Below are positions 1-8,100 of a stretch of DNA of 9,624 nt, piece by piece (position 1 is the first letter of the stretch; every line of letters begins with the position of its first letter). The notes beneath the pieces were generated by a model, which was not told the DNA's origin, did not search any database, and was given only the letters and a program-made list of their open reading frames with translations. The translations under genes and the position numbers were made by a program. Source of the DNA: Bacteroidales bacterium (GTDB lineage: Bacteria > Bacteroidota > Bacteroidia > Bacteroidales > VadinHA17); assembly GCA_013314865.1 (NCBI GenBank), contig JABUEV010000062.1:1-9624 (forward strand). The letters run 5' to 3'.

Positions 1-463
1 TTGATCCACGGTATTCAGCCGCTGTAACAATATAACCCTGGGATATCATTTCCCTTACGATATGTGTGTAATATGTATCGAAGTTGGCATGGACACCTCC
101 ATGCGGAAATACAAGCAGAGGATATTTGCCTGAAGGATCAGCATTTTTAGGTATAAATATATATGACCAGAACTTAACCGGATTTCCTGCCCCCTGTCCG
201 GTCGGATTTTTTTCCACTGCTAGAGGAGGTCCTGTGATATATACCTTGTCAATCCATGCGATGTCACCTACTTTGTTGTACCAGTATACATCGTCTATTT
301 TCTTTTCGAGGATATCGAAACGATGACTCATTTCTTGAAGATCTGAGCTGACGGATTCTATTGCTTTCAATAGTTCTGCAGTTCCCGGCTGAGATTTTGT
401 TTTCGGAATAAGGCAGAACAATATTACGCCTGATAATAAACCAGCAAGTACAGATTTTCTCAT
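1..463 (-). CDS. Secreted alpha/beta-hydrolase, prolyl-oligopeptidase (S9)-like, 5' part only
   Basis: This ORF begins at an ATG (463-461) and leaves the window after 154 codons, so only the N-terminus is visible. Residues 1-25 look like a signal peptide: basic MRK start, hydrophobic stretch about 5-19, then polar residues ending KSQ. This suggests export to the periplasm or outer surface. Residues 31-59 show a regular a/d heptad (L31, I35, V38, L42, M45, F49, L52, I56, V59), a likely coiled coil. From about residue 95 the sequence resembles the start of an alpha/beta-hydrolase fold: a KYPLLVFPHGG strand and turn with an HGG oxyanion-type motif at 121-123, then a helix and a GYIVTAAEYRGS strand, as in S9 peptidases and related esterases. 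The catalytic Ser, Asp and His would lie beyond the left edge, so peptidase versus esterase cannot be decided. No Shine-Dalgarno is visible. It lies 112 nt downstream of dapF on the same strand and might be cotranscribed. Confidence 0.75.
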   Translation of the reverse strand, partial: MRKSVLAGLLSGVILFCLIPKTKSQPGTAELLKAIESVSSDLQEMSHRFDILEKKIDDVYWYNKVGDIAWIDKVYITGPPLAVEKNPTGQGAGNPVKFWSYIFIPKNADPSGKYPLLVFPHGGVHANFDTYYTHIVREMISQGYIVTAAEYRGS

Positions 464-491
464 AGCTATATTTTTTAAACCATTCAACCCT

Positions 492-582
492 TAAACCCTA
501 AACGCGAAACGCGAAACGCGAAACCCGAAACGCTAAACGCTTAACGGTTAACGCTTAATGCTTAATGCTTAACGCTTAAACC
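492..582. repeat. Degenerate heptamer tandem array between dapF and the hydrolase gene
   Basis: Thirteen consecutive 7-nt units can be laid out without gaps. On the plus strand the left half reads as variants of taaacgc/gaaacgc/gaaaccc and the right half as ttaacgc/ttaatgc. A further related unit (tcaaccc, 484-490) sits one base out of phase. On the minus strand the units are GCGTTAA- or GCGTTTC-like. Identical neighbouring pairs (gaaacgc twice at 506-519, ttaatgc twice at 555-568) suggest slippage or duplication followed by drift. The last unit (576-582) contains the dapF stop codon and the end of its final Val codon. The units are not palindromic, so this is neither a terminator nor a CRISPR array. 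Its function is unknown. Confidence 0.85.
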
Positions 583-1352
583 CTTATCCTTCCTTCAAAC
601 ACACAAACTGCCGGTCCTGACAGCCAAATATCAGATATTATGTCCCCGTCGACTCTGAAATCGACATTCAGATTACCCCCTCTGGTTCTTACATTTACAG
701 GACTACTGACAAAATGACCGGATAGGACTGCAGATATGGCAGATGCTGTTACTCCGGTGCCGCATGACAAAGTCTCGTCTTCAACGCCTCTTTCATAGGT
801 TCTAACGTAGATAGAAGAGCGGTGCAATTCTACAAAATTTACGTTTGTTCCCTGAGGTTCAAAATCCTTTGACCATCTTATTTTACGCCCTTCCTCAAAA
901 ACATCAACAGTGTCTGCGTTTTTTGTGAAGATTACATAATGTGGTGAGCCTGTATCAATAAAATGATTGCCATTTATTGTACGTATATTTTTAACATCAT
1001 TCATACGTAGCATCACATTTTCATCTTCGATAACTGCCTGATGCGGACCGTCGGATGCGAGGAATCTTTGTGTTTTGCCGGCAATTCCATTCCTGAAGGC
1101 AAAATCAGCGGCACATCTTCCACCATTTCCGCACATTGTGCTTTCAAATCCGTCAGCATTGAAATAGCGCATTCTGAAATCATAATCGGGATGCTTATTG
1201 ATGAGAATGAGTCCGTCGGCTCCGATTCCAAACCTGCGCCGACATAAATTGCTGATCAATTCATGGTTTTCCGGATTAAATATTTCAGGCCGGTTGTCTA
1301 TTATAATGAAATCATTTCCGGTACCCTGATATTTGTTAAATGTTATTATCAT
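576..1352 (-). CDS. dapF: Diaminopimelate epimerase
   Basis: DapF interconverts LL- and meso-diaminopimelate in the cytoplasm without a cofactor. This is the penultimate step to lysine and supplies meso-DAP for peptidoglycan. The 258-aa protein is close to the family length (about 260-280) and appears complete. The N-terminal signature YQGTGNDFIIID is at 8-19. The two catalytic cysteines are both present: Cys74 in the MCGNGGRC motif and Cys197 in ETLSCGTG. Other conserved stretches include GIGADG (42-47), GSPHYV (135-140) and GTNVNFV (168-174). The ATG at 1352 gives the expected N-terminus. No good Shine-Dalgarno is seen, which is common in Bacteroidota. The gene is divergent from htrA across 179 bp, where I found no convincing promoter for either. 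Its stop codon lies inside a heptamer repeat array, and no terminator hairpin follows, so readthrough into the hydrolase gene is possible. Confidence 0.97.
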   Translation of the reverse strand: MIITFNKYQGTGNDFIIIDNRPEIFNPENHELISNLCRRRFGIGADGLILINKHPDYDFRMRYFNADGFESTMCGNGGRCAADFAFRNGIAGKTQRFLASDGPHQAVIEDENVMLRMNDVKNIRTINGNHFIDTGSPHYVIFTKNADTVDVFEEGRKIRWSKDFEPQGTNVNFVELHRSSIYVRTYERGVEDETLSCGTGVTASAISAVLSGHFVSSPVNVRTRGGNLNVDFRVDGDIISDIWLSGPAVCVFEGRIRV

Positions 1353-1531
1353 CAGTGTTAAAGTGTTGTTAAATCTTTAATTGTTAATTATTTTAATCAA
1401 AAAATGTATGAATTTTGAAGAACAAAATTCCGTAATACAGGTTGTAAAGATATGAATCTTTTGTCAAGGCATAATATTTGATAATGAGGGTCGCAGTCAT
1501 AAAACAGGTATAACTTAAAAACTATAAAGAT

Positions 1532-2989
1532 ATGAAGGTAAGGAATTTATTGGCAGGGTTACTGATGGCTGTGGCAGGGGCAGCCATAGCACTGTTTGCA
1601 TATACTAAACTCATCGGCAACAAGGACTCAGGAATGTTGTCAGGCGACAGTTCAAAGGTTGAGATAACAGGGGGCACTCCTTATCTCACTTCACTGGTCA
1701 TGCAAAGGCAGGATCCGGTTGATCTGAGGTATGCTGCCGAGCAGACAGTTCATGCAGTTGTGCATGTCCGTACAAAGTCAGTTGTAGGGGCAGAACCTGT
1801 AAATCCCATTCTCGAATGGTTCTATGGGGAAAGGTATTCTTCAAGACCTCGTGAAGTGCAGGGTTTTGGCTCCGGGGTGATAATCTCGGCTGACGGATAT
1901 ATAATTACAAATGATCATGTTATTGATGAGGCTGAAAATGTTGAAGTTAAGCTGAATGATAACAGGATTTTCCAGGCCCAGATTGTTGGCCAGGATCCAA
2001 GCACTGATATTGCATTACTCAAAATCAAGGCTGAAAACCTTCCATATATTAAATATGGTAATTCTGATGATCTGAAGCTTGGAGAATGGGTTCTTGCGGT
2101 AGGCAATCCATTCAATCTGACTTCTACCGTTACGGCAGGTATAGTAAGTGCAAAAGGCAGGAGCCTGGGCATTCTTGACAACGAATACAGGATTGAATCA
2201 TTCATACAGACCGATGCTGCTCTTAACATGGGGAACAGCGGAGGTGCCCTGGTTAACACAAGAGGCGAACTGGTTGGAATTACTTCAGCAATTATCTCAC
2301 CCAGCGGAGCTTATGCAGGAAACTCCTTTGCCATTCCTATTAACATTGTGAGGAAGGTAGTGGACGATCTCAGGGAATTTGGCACTGTTCAGAGAGCTAT
2401 TATGGGAGTCACTATACAGGATGTTACTGCTGAAGATGCTGAGAAACAAAAGCTCAGTGAAATAAGAGGTGCAGTTATTAAGGGAGTCAATGAAGGCGGG
2501 TCAGCCAAAGAAGCCGGACTTAAGGAAGATGATATTATACTCAGGGTTAATGATGTAAACATCAACTCAAGTGCCGAGCTTCAGGAGCAGATAGGAAAAT
2601 TCCGTCCGGGTGACAAAGTGAATATTACCTATGTGAGAAACGGCAAACAAAATACAGTTCCCATTGTTCTTAAAAACATCGAAGGAACAACAAAAACAGT
2701 AACTGCAAGTTCTACATCAGGATGGGCTATGGGAGCAAGGCTAGAACCTCTGAGCAATTCGGAAAGAAATTCTCTCAAGGTGGACCATGGTGTTAAAATT
2801 GCAGAACTGAATGACGGACTCCTCAAAGATATAGGAATGAGAAAAGGCTATATCATCCTGAGCATAAACGGAAAGAAAGTCAATAATGCATCAGATGTTC
2901 GTGAAGCGAGCAGTAACGAGAAAAGTATAAAATCAATTGAGGGAGTTCAGTCAAACGGCACATACTTCAGTTATTCCTTCCGCAACTAA
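1532..2989 (+). CDS. htrA: HtrA/DegP-family periplasmic serine protease (Do-like), trypsin domain plus two PDZ domains
   Basis: This is an envelope quality-control protease that degrades misfolded periplasmic or outer-membrane proteins. The N-terminus (MKVRNLL, then hydrophobic residues about 5-24) is a signal peptide or an uncleaved membrane anchor; no clean AxA cleavage site is visible. The trypsin-like domain spans about 65-285 with the full catalytic triad: His129 in TNDHV, Asp159 in DPSTDIALLKI and Ser236 in GNSGGAL. PDZ1 covers about 289-375 (IMGVTIQDV start, GSAKEAGLKEDDIILRVN core). A second, more divergent PDZ covers about 397-480 (LLKDIGMRKGYIILSINGKKV). At 485 aa with two PDZ domains it matches DegP/DegQ rather than single-PDZ DegS. 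The symbol is given at family level because DegP and DegQ cannot be separated here. The ATG is preceded by an A-rich stretch with no Shine-Dalgarno. A palindromic terminator follows, so it is probably transcribed separately from rpoD. Confidence 0.95.
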   Translation: MKVRNLLAGLLMAVAGAAIALFAYTKLIGNKDSGMLSGDSSKVEITGGTPYLTSLVMQRQDPVDLRYAAEQTVHAVVHVRTKSVVGAEPVNPILEWFYGERYSSRPREVQGFGSGVIISADGYIITNDHVIDEAENVEVKLNDNRIFQAQIVGQDPSTDIALLKIKAENLPYIKYGNSDDLKLGEWVLAVGNPFNLTSTVTAGIVSAKGRSLGILDNEYRIESFIQTDAALNMGNSGGALVNTRGELVGITSAIISPSGAYAGNSFAIPINIVRKVVDDLREFGTVQRAIMGVTIQDVTAEDAEKQKLSEIRGAVIKGVNEGGSAKEAGLKEDDIILRVNDVNINSSAELQEQIGKFRPGDKVNITYVRNGKQNTVPIVLKNIEGTTKTVTASSTSGWAMGARLEPLSNSERNSLKVDHGVKIAELNDGLLKDIGMRKGYIILSINGKKVNNASDVREASSNEKSIKSIEGVQSNGTYFSYSFRN

Positions 2990-3017
2990 TTAAGTTGATT
3001 ATATAAAATGTTGTAAT

Positions 3018-3050
3018 ACAGGAGATTGATATATATCAATCTCCTGTTTG
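3018..3050 (+). terminator. Probable htrA terminator: perfect 30-bp palindrome
   Basis: The arms 3018-3032 (ACAGGAGATTGATAT) and 3033-3047 are exact reverse complements. In RNA this would form a stem of about 13 bp with an ATAT loop, starting 28 nt after the htrA stop. Only a short T run (TTT, 3047-3049) follows, so termination may be incomplete. The position between htrA and the rpoD promoter favours a terminator, but a protein-binding site is an alternative because the DNA is fully palindromic. Confidence 0.65.
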
Positions 3051-3068
3051 CAACAAAATCGAATTTAT

Positions 3069-3099
3069 TTTGTTATTATTTTAAATTGTAGTATCTTTG
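3069..3099 (+). promoter_or_regulatory. rpoD promoter, Bacteroidota primary-sigma consensus
   Basis: TTTG at 3069-3072 (-33 box), 19 nt spacer, and TATCTTTG at 3092-3099 (-7 box) match the published Bacteroidota consensus TTTG/TAnnTTTG at every specified base. Transcription should begin about 3104-3108, giving a leader of only about 15 nt that contains a good ribosome site (GGAGG, 3113-3117). The product of the gene is itself the sigma factor expected to read this promoter, so autoregulation is likely by inference. Confidence 0.85.
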
Positions 3100-3121
3100 C
3101 GAAAATTTTTTCGGAGGCAGA

Positions 3122-3982
3122 ATGAGACAGCTAAAGATTACCAAATCCATAACAAACAGGGAAAGTGCATCGCTTGACAAGTATTTGCAGGAGATTGGTA
3201 AGGAAGAGTTGATATCGGTTGAAGAAGAAGTAGAACTGGCACAGAGGATAAAGAAGGGAGACAGGGCTGCTCTTGAAAAACTCACGAAGGCAAATCTGAG
3301 ATTTGTGGTTTCAGTTGCCAAGCAATATCAGAATCAGGGACTTAGTCTTCCCGATCTCATAAATGAAGGAAATCTCGGACTTATCAAAGCTGCCGAGAAG
3401 TTTGATGAAACCAGGGGTTTTAAGTTTATTTCATACGCTGTATGGTGGATCAGGCAGTCCATACTTCAGGCTCTTGCGGAGCAGTCAAGAATAGTGCGTC
3501 TGCCCCTTAACCAGGTTGGTTCACTGAATAAAATCAACAAGGCATTTTCAAAGTTTGAACAGGAATACGAGCGCACACCTTCTCCCGAAGAGCTTGCAGA
3601 TCTTCTTGAACTTCCCAAGGAAAAAGTAACGGATACTCTGAAAGTCAGCGGAAGGCACGTTTCGGTTGATGCTCCGTTCGTGGAGGGAGAAGACAACAGC
3701 CTTCTGGACGTCCTTGCCAATACTGATTCCCCTGTGGCCGACAAGCATCTTATGGATGAATCACTTTCAAGGGAAATTTACAGGGCACTTGCCACTCTTA
3801 CTGAACGCGAGAGGGATATTATAAGATATTTCTTTGGAATTGGCTGTCAGGAAATGACGCTGGAAGAAATAGGAGAGAAGTTTGGCCTTACCCGTGAAAG
3901 GGTTCGTCAGATAAAGGAAAAAGCCATTAGAAGGCTCAGACATACTTCCAGAAGCAAGCTTCTTAAGGGTTATTTGGGATAG
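3122..3982 (+). CDS. rpoD: Primary RNA polymerase sigma factor (Bacteroidota RpoD/SigA type)
   Basis: This is the housekeeping sigma subunit that directs core RNA polymerase to promoters. Its 286 aa contain regions 1.2 to 4.2 but no acidic region 1.1, as in the short primary sigma of Bacteroidota and unlike the 613-aa E. coli protein. Region 1.2 is about 15-45 ([16 protein letters not shown]). Region 2 is about 50-122, including [20 protein letters not shown] (77-95) and the -7-recognition segment around [15 protein letters not shown] (100-114). Region 3 is about 127-205. Region 4 is about 220-275, with a helix-turn-helix in [20 protein letters not shown] (246-265). The ATG at 3122 is fixed by GGAGG four bases upstream, the only strong Shine-Dalgarno in the window. 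It has its own promoter and a strong terminator, so it is probably monocistronic. Confidence 0.97.
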   Translation: MRQLKITKSITNRESASLDKYLQEIGKEELISVEEEVELAQRIKKGDRAALEKLTKANLRFVVSVAKQYQNQGLSLPDLINEGNLGLIKAAEKFDETRGFKFISYAVWWIRQSILQALAEQSRIVRLPLNQVGSLNKINKAFSKFEQEYERTPSPEELADLLELPKEKVTDTLKVSGRHVSVDAPFVEGEDNSLLDVLANTDSPVADKHLMDESLSREIYRALATLTERERDIIRYFFGIGCQEMTLEEIGEKFGLTRERVRQIKEKAIRRLRHTSRSKLLKGYLG

Positions 3983-4004
3983 TAATAAAATTTTTTAAAT
4001 AATG

Positions 4005-4034
4005 AGGGTGCAGTAAAAAGCACCCTTTTTTTTT
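4005..4034 (+). terminator. Intrinsic terminator of rpoD
   Basis: A 7-bp stem, AGGGTGC (4005-4011) with GCACCCT (4020-4026), encloses an 8-nt A-rich loop and is followed directly by nine T residues (4026-4034). It begins 22 nt after the rpoD stop. This is a classic rho-independent terminator for plus-strand transcription. It has no T tract in the minus direction. Confidence 0.92.
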
Positions 4035-4042
4035 ACCAAAAT

Positions 4043-4073
4043 AAAAACAAGCCCCGGGGAGAAGCTTGTTTTT
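4043..4073. terminator. Second hairpin, probable bidirectional terminator
   Basis: AAAAACAAGC (4043-4052) pairs with GCTTGTTTTT (4064-4073) around an 11-nt loop (cccggggagaa). The arms end in A and T runs, so the RNA of either strand would have a stem followed by U residues (five Ts on plus; TTTTTATTTT on minus). It lies between convergent transcription units, rpoD from the left and the kinase/regulator operon from the right. It could back up the rpoD terminator and end the minus-strand operon about 200 nt beyond the regulator stop. Confidence 0.75.
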
Positions 4074-4274
4074 AAGTTATACCCGCATGAATGGTAATCG
4101 CGGGCAGGGGAAAATCTGTAAAAATTCTCTTTTATAATCCTGTTACCTTTATTGACTTCAGTATGCGAATATACTGATTAAGTGCATCTTTTCTGCATCC
4201 GAAACTGCACTAACCAACAGATTGGCCAATATATACAACTGATTATTCCTTACAGCTAACAGATACCGTTTCTT
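4074..4274. other. Gene-free stretch, probable long 3' UTR of the response-regulator transcript
   Basis: I see no convincing ORF or known RNA gene in these 201 nt. They contain several short dyads: CCCGC/GCGGG (4082-4086, 4100-4104), CAGTAT/ATACTG (4159-4164, 4171-4176), AGTGCA/TGCACT (4181-4186, 4206-4211) and the 10-bp palindrome ATTGGCCAAT (4221-4230). If the minus-strand operon ends at the hairpin at 4043-4073, this is its 3' untranslated region. None of the dyads is long enough to be convincing alone. Confidence 0.5.
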
Positions 4275-5033
4275 TCAGGATCCGGCTCCGGCATTTTTAC
4301 CGAGAATCTCCATAAAAGCACTCTTGAAAGTATCCCCAAGGCTTGCCCTGTGGCCTTCCTCAAGGATTATTTCACCCTGGCGTGTATAACCTGCCACATA
4401 ATCAAGATTTATAATAAAGGAGTGATGAACTCTCATAAAATTATTCTTCAGGAGCTTTTGTTCGTATTGCTTCAGGTTCTTTGTGCTGACTACCTTCCTT
4501 TTTCCTTTCAGAAAAAAATTTGTACAGTAGCCGTCGGCCTGACACATGATTATATCATTTATTTTCAGTACCTCAAAGCCTTTTGTGTGAGGTATTACCA
4601 GGGTTCTGGTTCCGCTTCCGGGTTCAGTCAGCTGTTTCATCAGGTGCCTGACAGCCTCACTGTACTCAATCTCCCTTGCGCTGTTTGATGCCTTGCTTAT
4701 AGCATCCCTTAATTCATCTATCTTGACAGGTTTCAGAAGATAATCTACAGCATTAACCCTGAAAGCCTTGATTGCATATTCAGAGTATGCAGTCACAAAA
4801 ATTATCCTGAAGTCAATTTTGTCAAACTTCCTTAACAAATCAAATCCCTGACCGTCTCCCATTGCAATGTCAAGGAAAATAAGGTCAGGTTTGAATTTGG
4901 TAATTGCTTTATACGCACTGCTGACTGATGCGGCTGTGGCAACAACTTTTACGCCTTCGCAAAATTCATGCAGGTAATTGCATAAAACCTCCCTTGAAGG
5001 TTTTTCATCGTCAATAACTATAGCTCTTAACAC
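4275..5033 (-). CDS. LytTR-family response regulator
   Basis: This 252-aa cytoplasmic transcription factor is the probable partner of the kinase encoded just upstream. The N-terminal receiver domain (about 2-118) has the complete phosphorylation site: acidic pair D8-D9, phospho-acceptor D55 in LIFLDIAM, T81 in FVTAYSEYA and K101 in DYLLKPV. The C-terminal LytTR DNA-binding domain (about 143-245) shows the family marks INDIIMCQADGYCTNFFL (158-175) and FMRVHHSFIINLDYV (199-213). The start is GTG (5033-5031). No in-frame ATG lies between it and the upstream stop, and the receiver begins immediately after it. No Shine-Dalgarno is evident. The kinase stop is 89 nt upstream with no terminator or promoter seen between, so the two are likely cotranscribed. 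Target genes cannot be read from the window. Confidence 0.95.
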   Translation of the reverse strand: MLRAIVIDDEKPSREVLCNYLHEFCEGVKVVATAASVSSAYKAITKFKPDLIFLDIAMGDGQGFDLLRKFDKIDFRIIFVTAYSEYAIKAFRVNAVDYLLKPVKIDELRDAISKASNSAREIEYSEAVRHLMKQLTEPGSGTRTLVIPHTKGFEVLKINDIIMCQADGYCTNFFLKGKRKVVSTKNLKQYEQKLLKNNFMRVHHSFIINLDYVAGYTRQGEIILEEGHRASLGDTFKSAFMEILGKNAGAGS

Positions 5034-5122
5034 CTGAGTATTATATTTAGACTTTCCCCTGTAATAATCGTGTAAATATAGCGATCAGGATATTATGGTA
5101 ACAATTCAACAATGGAAAATTT

Positions 5123-8100
5123 TTATTTTTTTCTGAAAGGAATTTCAACCAGTACGCGTGTGCCTGTCTCTTCCCTATCAGGATAAAGATCCGTGATCTC
5201 AAATTCAAAATTTTTCCCCGTCAGTTTGCTTAATAATCTTAATCTTTCAGCCACTATTGATATTCCCTTTGAAACATGATTTTCTCCCGGCATTCTCTTC
5301 TCTGATGCAAGATTCCGTCCTATGCCGTCATCTTCAATAATGCATTTCACCCTGTCATTCTCAGGAAGTTTAAATTTTACACTTATAAATCCCTTCCTGT
5401 TTTCGAGTGACCTTATACCATGCCATATTGCATTCTCAATAAAAGGCTGGACAAGTCCGGGTATAACTTCCATATTGCTGTAATTGACTTTTTCTTCTGT
5501 TACTATGCTGTAATCAAATTTATCACCAAAGCGCAGATGTTCAATCCTGATATAATCAATTAGCGATTTCAGTTCTGTTTCAAATGGAACATAGTTCCTG
5601 TCAAGATTTGCCAGGATGCTTCTTATAAGTCTTGAAAAATCAGCGATATAGCTATTAGCAGAAAGCTTGTCGTTATTTGAGATAAAATAATTAATTGAAT
5701 TCAGGGAATTGAAGATGAAATGAGGATTCATCTGCCCTCTCAGGGCATTAAGCCTGAGCTCATCCTGTTTCATTCTTTCCTTTTGTCTTATATGCAGAAT
5801 ATATGCTATTAGGATAGTTGCAAGAATTGCTATCACGAATAGTGGAACGGCAATCCTGAAAAGTCGAGTCTGATAGAAATAGGGTTCTATTCTGATCTTC
5901 AATTCCCTGGAAGCTGACCATTGTCCGTTTCTGTCGGTGGCCTGAATCCGGAAAGTGTACCATCTCGGATCAAGATTTGAATAGCTGACACTGCGGTTGC
6001 GCCAGGTTGTTTCAGTCCACTTGTCTTCAACCCCTTCCAGCATATACCTGTAAATTGTTTTCTCAGAATTTGTAAAGTCAGAGGAAGAAAAATTTATCTG
6101 AAAATTGTTGTCACCCTTTGGCAGTGTCAGGGTATCGGCAGTGGTTAAAGGTTTGCTGAAGATCCTTGATTCTCCTGAAACTTTGAAATCTGTTAAAAGG
6201 ATGCCTTGTTTGAAAAATGTATTTTGAAGTAACGCAACTGAATCGGGATAAAAGGACACTATCCCTCCTATGCCGCCCAGAAGAAATTCCCCGTCTTCTG
6301 CAACAAAGGCAGCATCGGAGTTAAATTCAGTTATATTCTGTCCGTCGCTTGAATCAAAAATCCTTATTAATCCTGTTTTGGGGTCAATTCTTGAAATGCC
6401 GCTGTTGGTTGAAACCCATATAAAGCCTGATTTGTCTTTCAGTATGCTGTATGTTGTGTTGTTGGACAGACCATTTGATGTATTAAAATACTTCTTTTCA
6501 CCTGTTATAAGATTATAATTGCAGACTCCTCCTCCAAGCAGTGCAGCCCAGATATCATTTTTGTCCCCGAAGCAAATACTTTCGACATTGTATTCTTCTT
6601 CTGCAAGCTTTATAATATCATATTTCCCGTTTTTAGAATTAAATTTTACTACCTGACTGCCAATAAGACCGCCCCAGATATTCCCGTCATTATCCGGAAC
6701 CAGACAGTAGATATTTTTCGGTACATCCGGAAGTCTGGCAAACAATACGGACCGTCGATCGGCCGGATAATATTTTATCAGTATATTGTTATGTGCAATA
6801 AACACTGTACTGTCAGTCCAGGGAAGTATTGTATGGCAATATTCAGCATCAGGGTGGTGCCTGATCAGTTTTTCTGAACTAAAATCATAAAACATCATCT
6901 CGCCAAGATAATACCCCAGCCACAGTCCGGTTTCAGTTGCCTTAATGGCTCTTAAGTGGCCTGCTTTGGGTGCTATTTCAGGAGCAAGCCTTCCTTTGAC
7001 AGTCCATTTTCCCTCAGGATTAATAACATGGATATGGTCTCTTCCCCTTATGCCTGTCCAGATATATCCCTTACTGTCCTTGTAGATGGCATACACAGCC
7101 TCTGCGTTTTCAATACCTGATTCCTGCTGGTAATTTTTAAAAAACCGGGGAGTGATAATTATCCTTTTTAAACCTGTATACCCATGAGAAGAACTGAGAC
7201 CAGAGATCCATATAAGATTTCGGCTTTGGACAAAACATGTCATTATTTCATTTACTTCCTCATCTTTGATTGTAAACACCTGTCTTGAAGAGGGGTCATA
7301 GATATGGAGAATACTGTTCCGGTCTCCCCATATTAAGATTCTGGTTGCAGGAAAATTGTAATCATTTAACATTCCATTAAACTCCCTGAAAACGCCATCT
7401 TTATCCTGCCTGTATAACCCGTCATATCTGAAAAGCCACCTCTCACCCCCGGGAGTCTCATAGAACTCAGACCATAATTTTGAATAGTAATCCCGGCGTA
7501 TTAATTCAGATGCAGGTGCTACAGTATATTTCTCTTCAATGATCCATCCCTTTTCGTTATTGTAATTTGAATCTGTCTTTTTCAGCCGGTATAAAGTGTT
7601 ATCGACTGTAATCCAGATAAGATCTTCATTTATAACTGACAGTGAATACTCTCCTCTCTCAATTCTTAGAGGTTTTTTGTCGGCTCCAATAATATTATAA
7701 GTTTCGGTTTTGCCTGTAGAAGCAATTCTTTTTGTTATTCTGTCCGGGTGAAACAGCCACAGGTTGTTTTTATAATCAGTTTTCAGAATAACTGCAATCT
7801 CCTGACCTGACAGGGTGGAAAGCTCGTTTATTATCTCAAATTTATCAGTTGTCTTATTATATCTCAATACATGTCCGATTTCGCTTAACACCCATATATT
7901 ATCATCGCCATCAACACAAATGTCCCTGTATGCGAAATATGGCAGGGAAGTAGAGTCACCGGGAATGTGATAATAGTTTTTAAACTCATATCCGTCGAAC
8001 CTGCTGATGCCATCCCAGGTTGCAATCCAAAGAAAACCGGAGCTGTCGGCAGTTATTGCTCTTATCTGGTTATTTGAAAGGCCGTCTCTTGTGGTGTATG

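Noticed and set aside
84..326. 80-aa plus-strand ORF
   Set aside because: It is antisense to the partial hydrolase gene, whose minus-strand frame has a signal peptide and a hydrolase motif; this ORF has no recognisable features.
484..582. CRISPR array or telomere-like repeat
   Set aside because: Units are 7 nt with no spacers, so it is not CRISPR. Resemblance of some units to TTTAGGG is superficial because most read GCGTTAA or GCGTTTC, and the array is internal between bacterial genes.
1013..1247. Two overlapping small ORFs, one on each strand, inside dapF
   Set aside because: They are shadows of dapF, which has both catalytic cysteines in its frame throughout this stretch.
1450..1531. Possible htrA promoter with AATATTTG at 1473-1480
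   Set aside because: It lacks the first T of the -7 consensus, and no TTTG lies 19-20 nt upstream, so it is too weak to call.
1915..2826. Small ORFs on both strands within the htrA gene
   Set aside because: They lie in other frames of a complete protease with an intact catalytic triad and PDZ domains; no independent start signal or domain is visible.
3466..3748. Two minus-strand ORFs of 92 and 66 aa
   Set aside because: They are antisense to conserved sigma regions 2 to 3 of rpoD and have no family resemblance.
4043..4073. tRNA or other structured RNA in the GC-rich patch after rpoD
   Set aside because: There is only one stem flanked by A and T runs, which fits a terminator; no cloverleaf arms or CCA end are present.
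4350..4688. 112-aa plus-strand ORF
   Set aside because: It is antisense to the LytTR domain of the response regulator; the real frame carries the family motifs.
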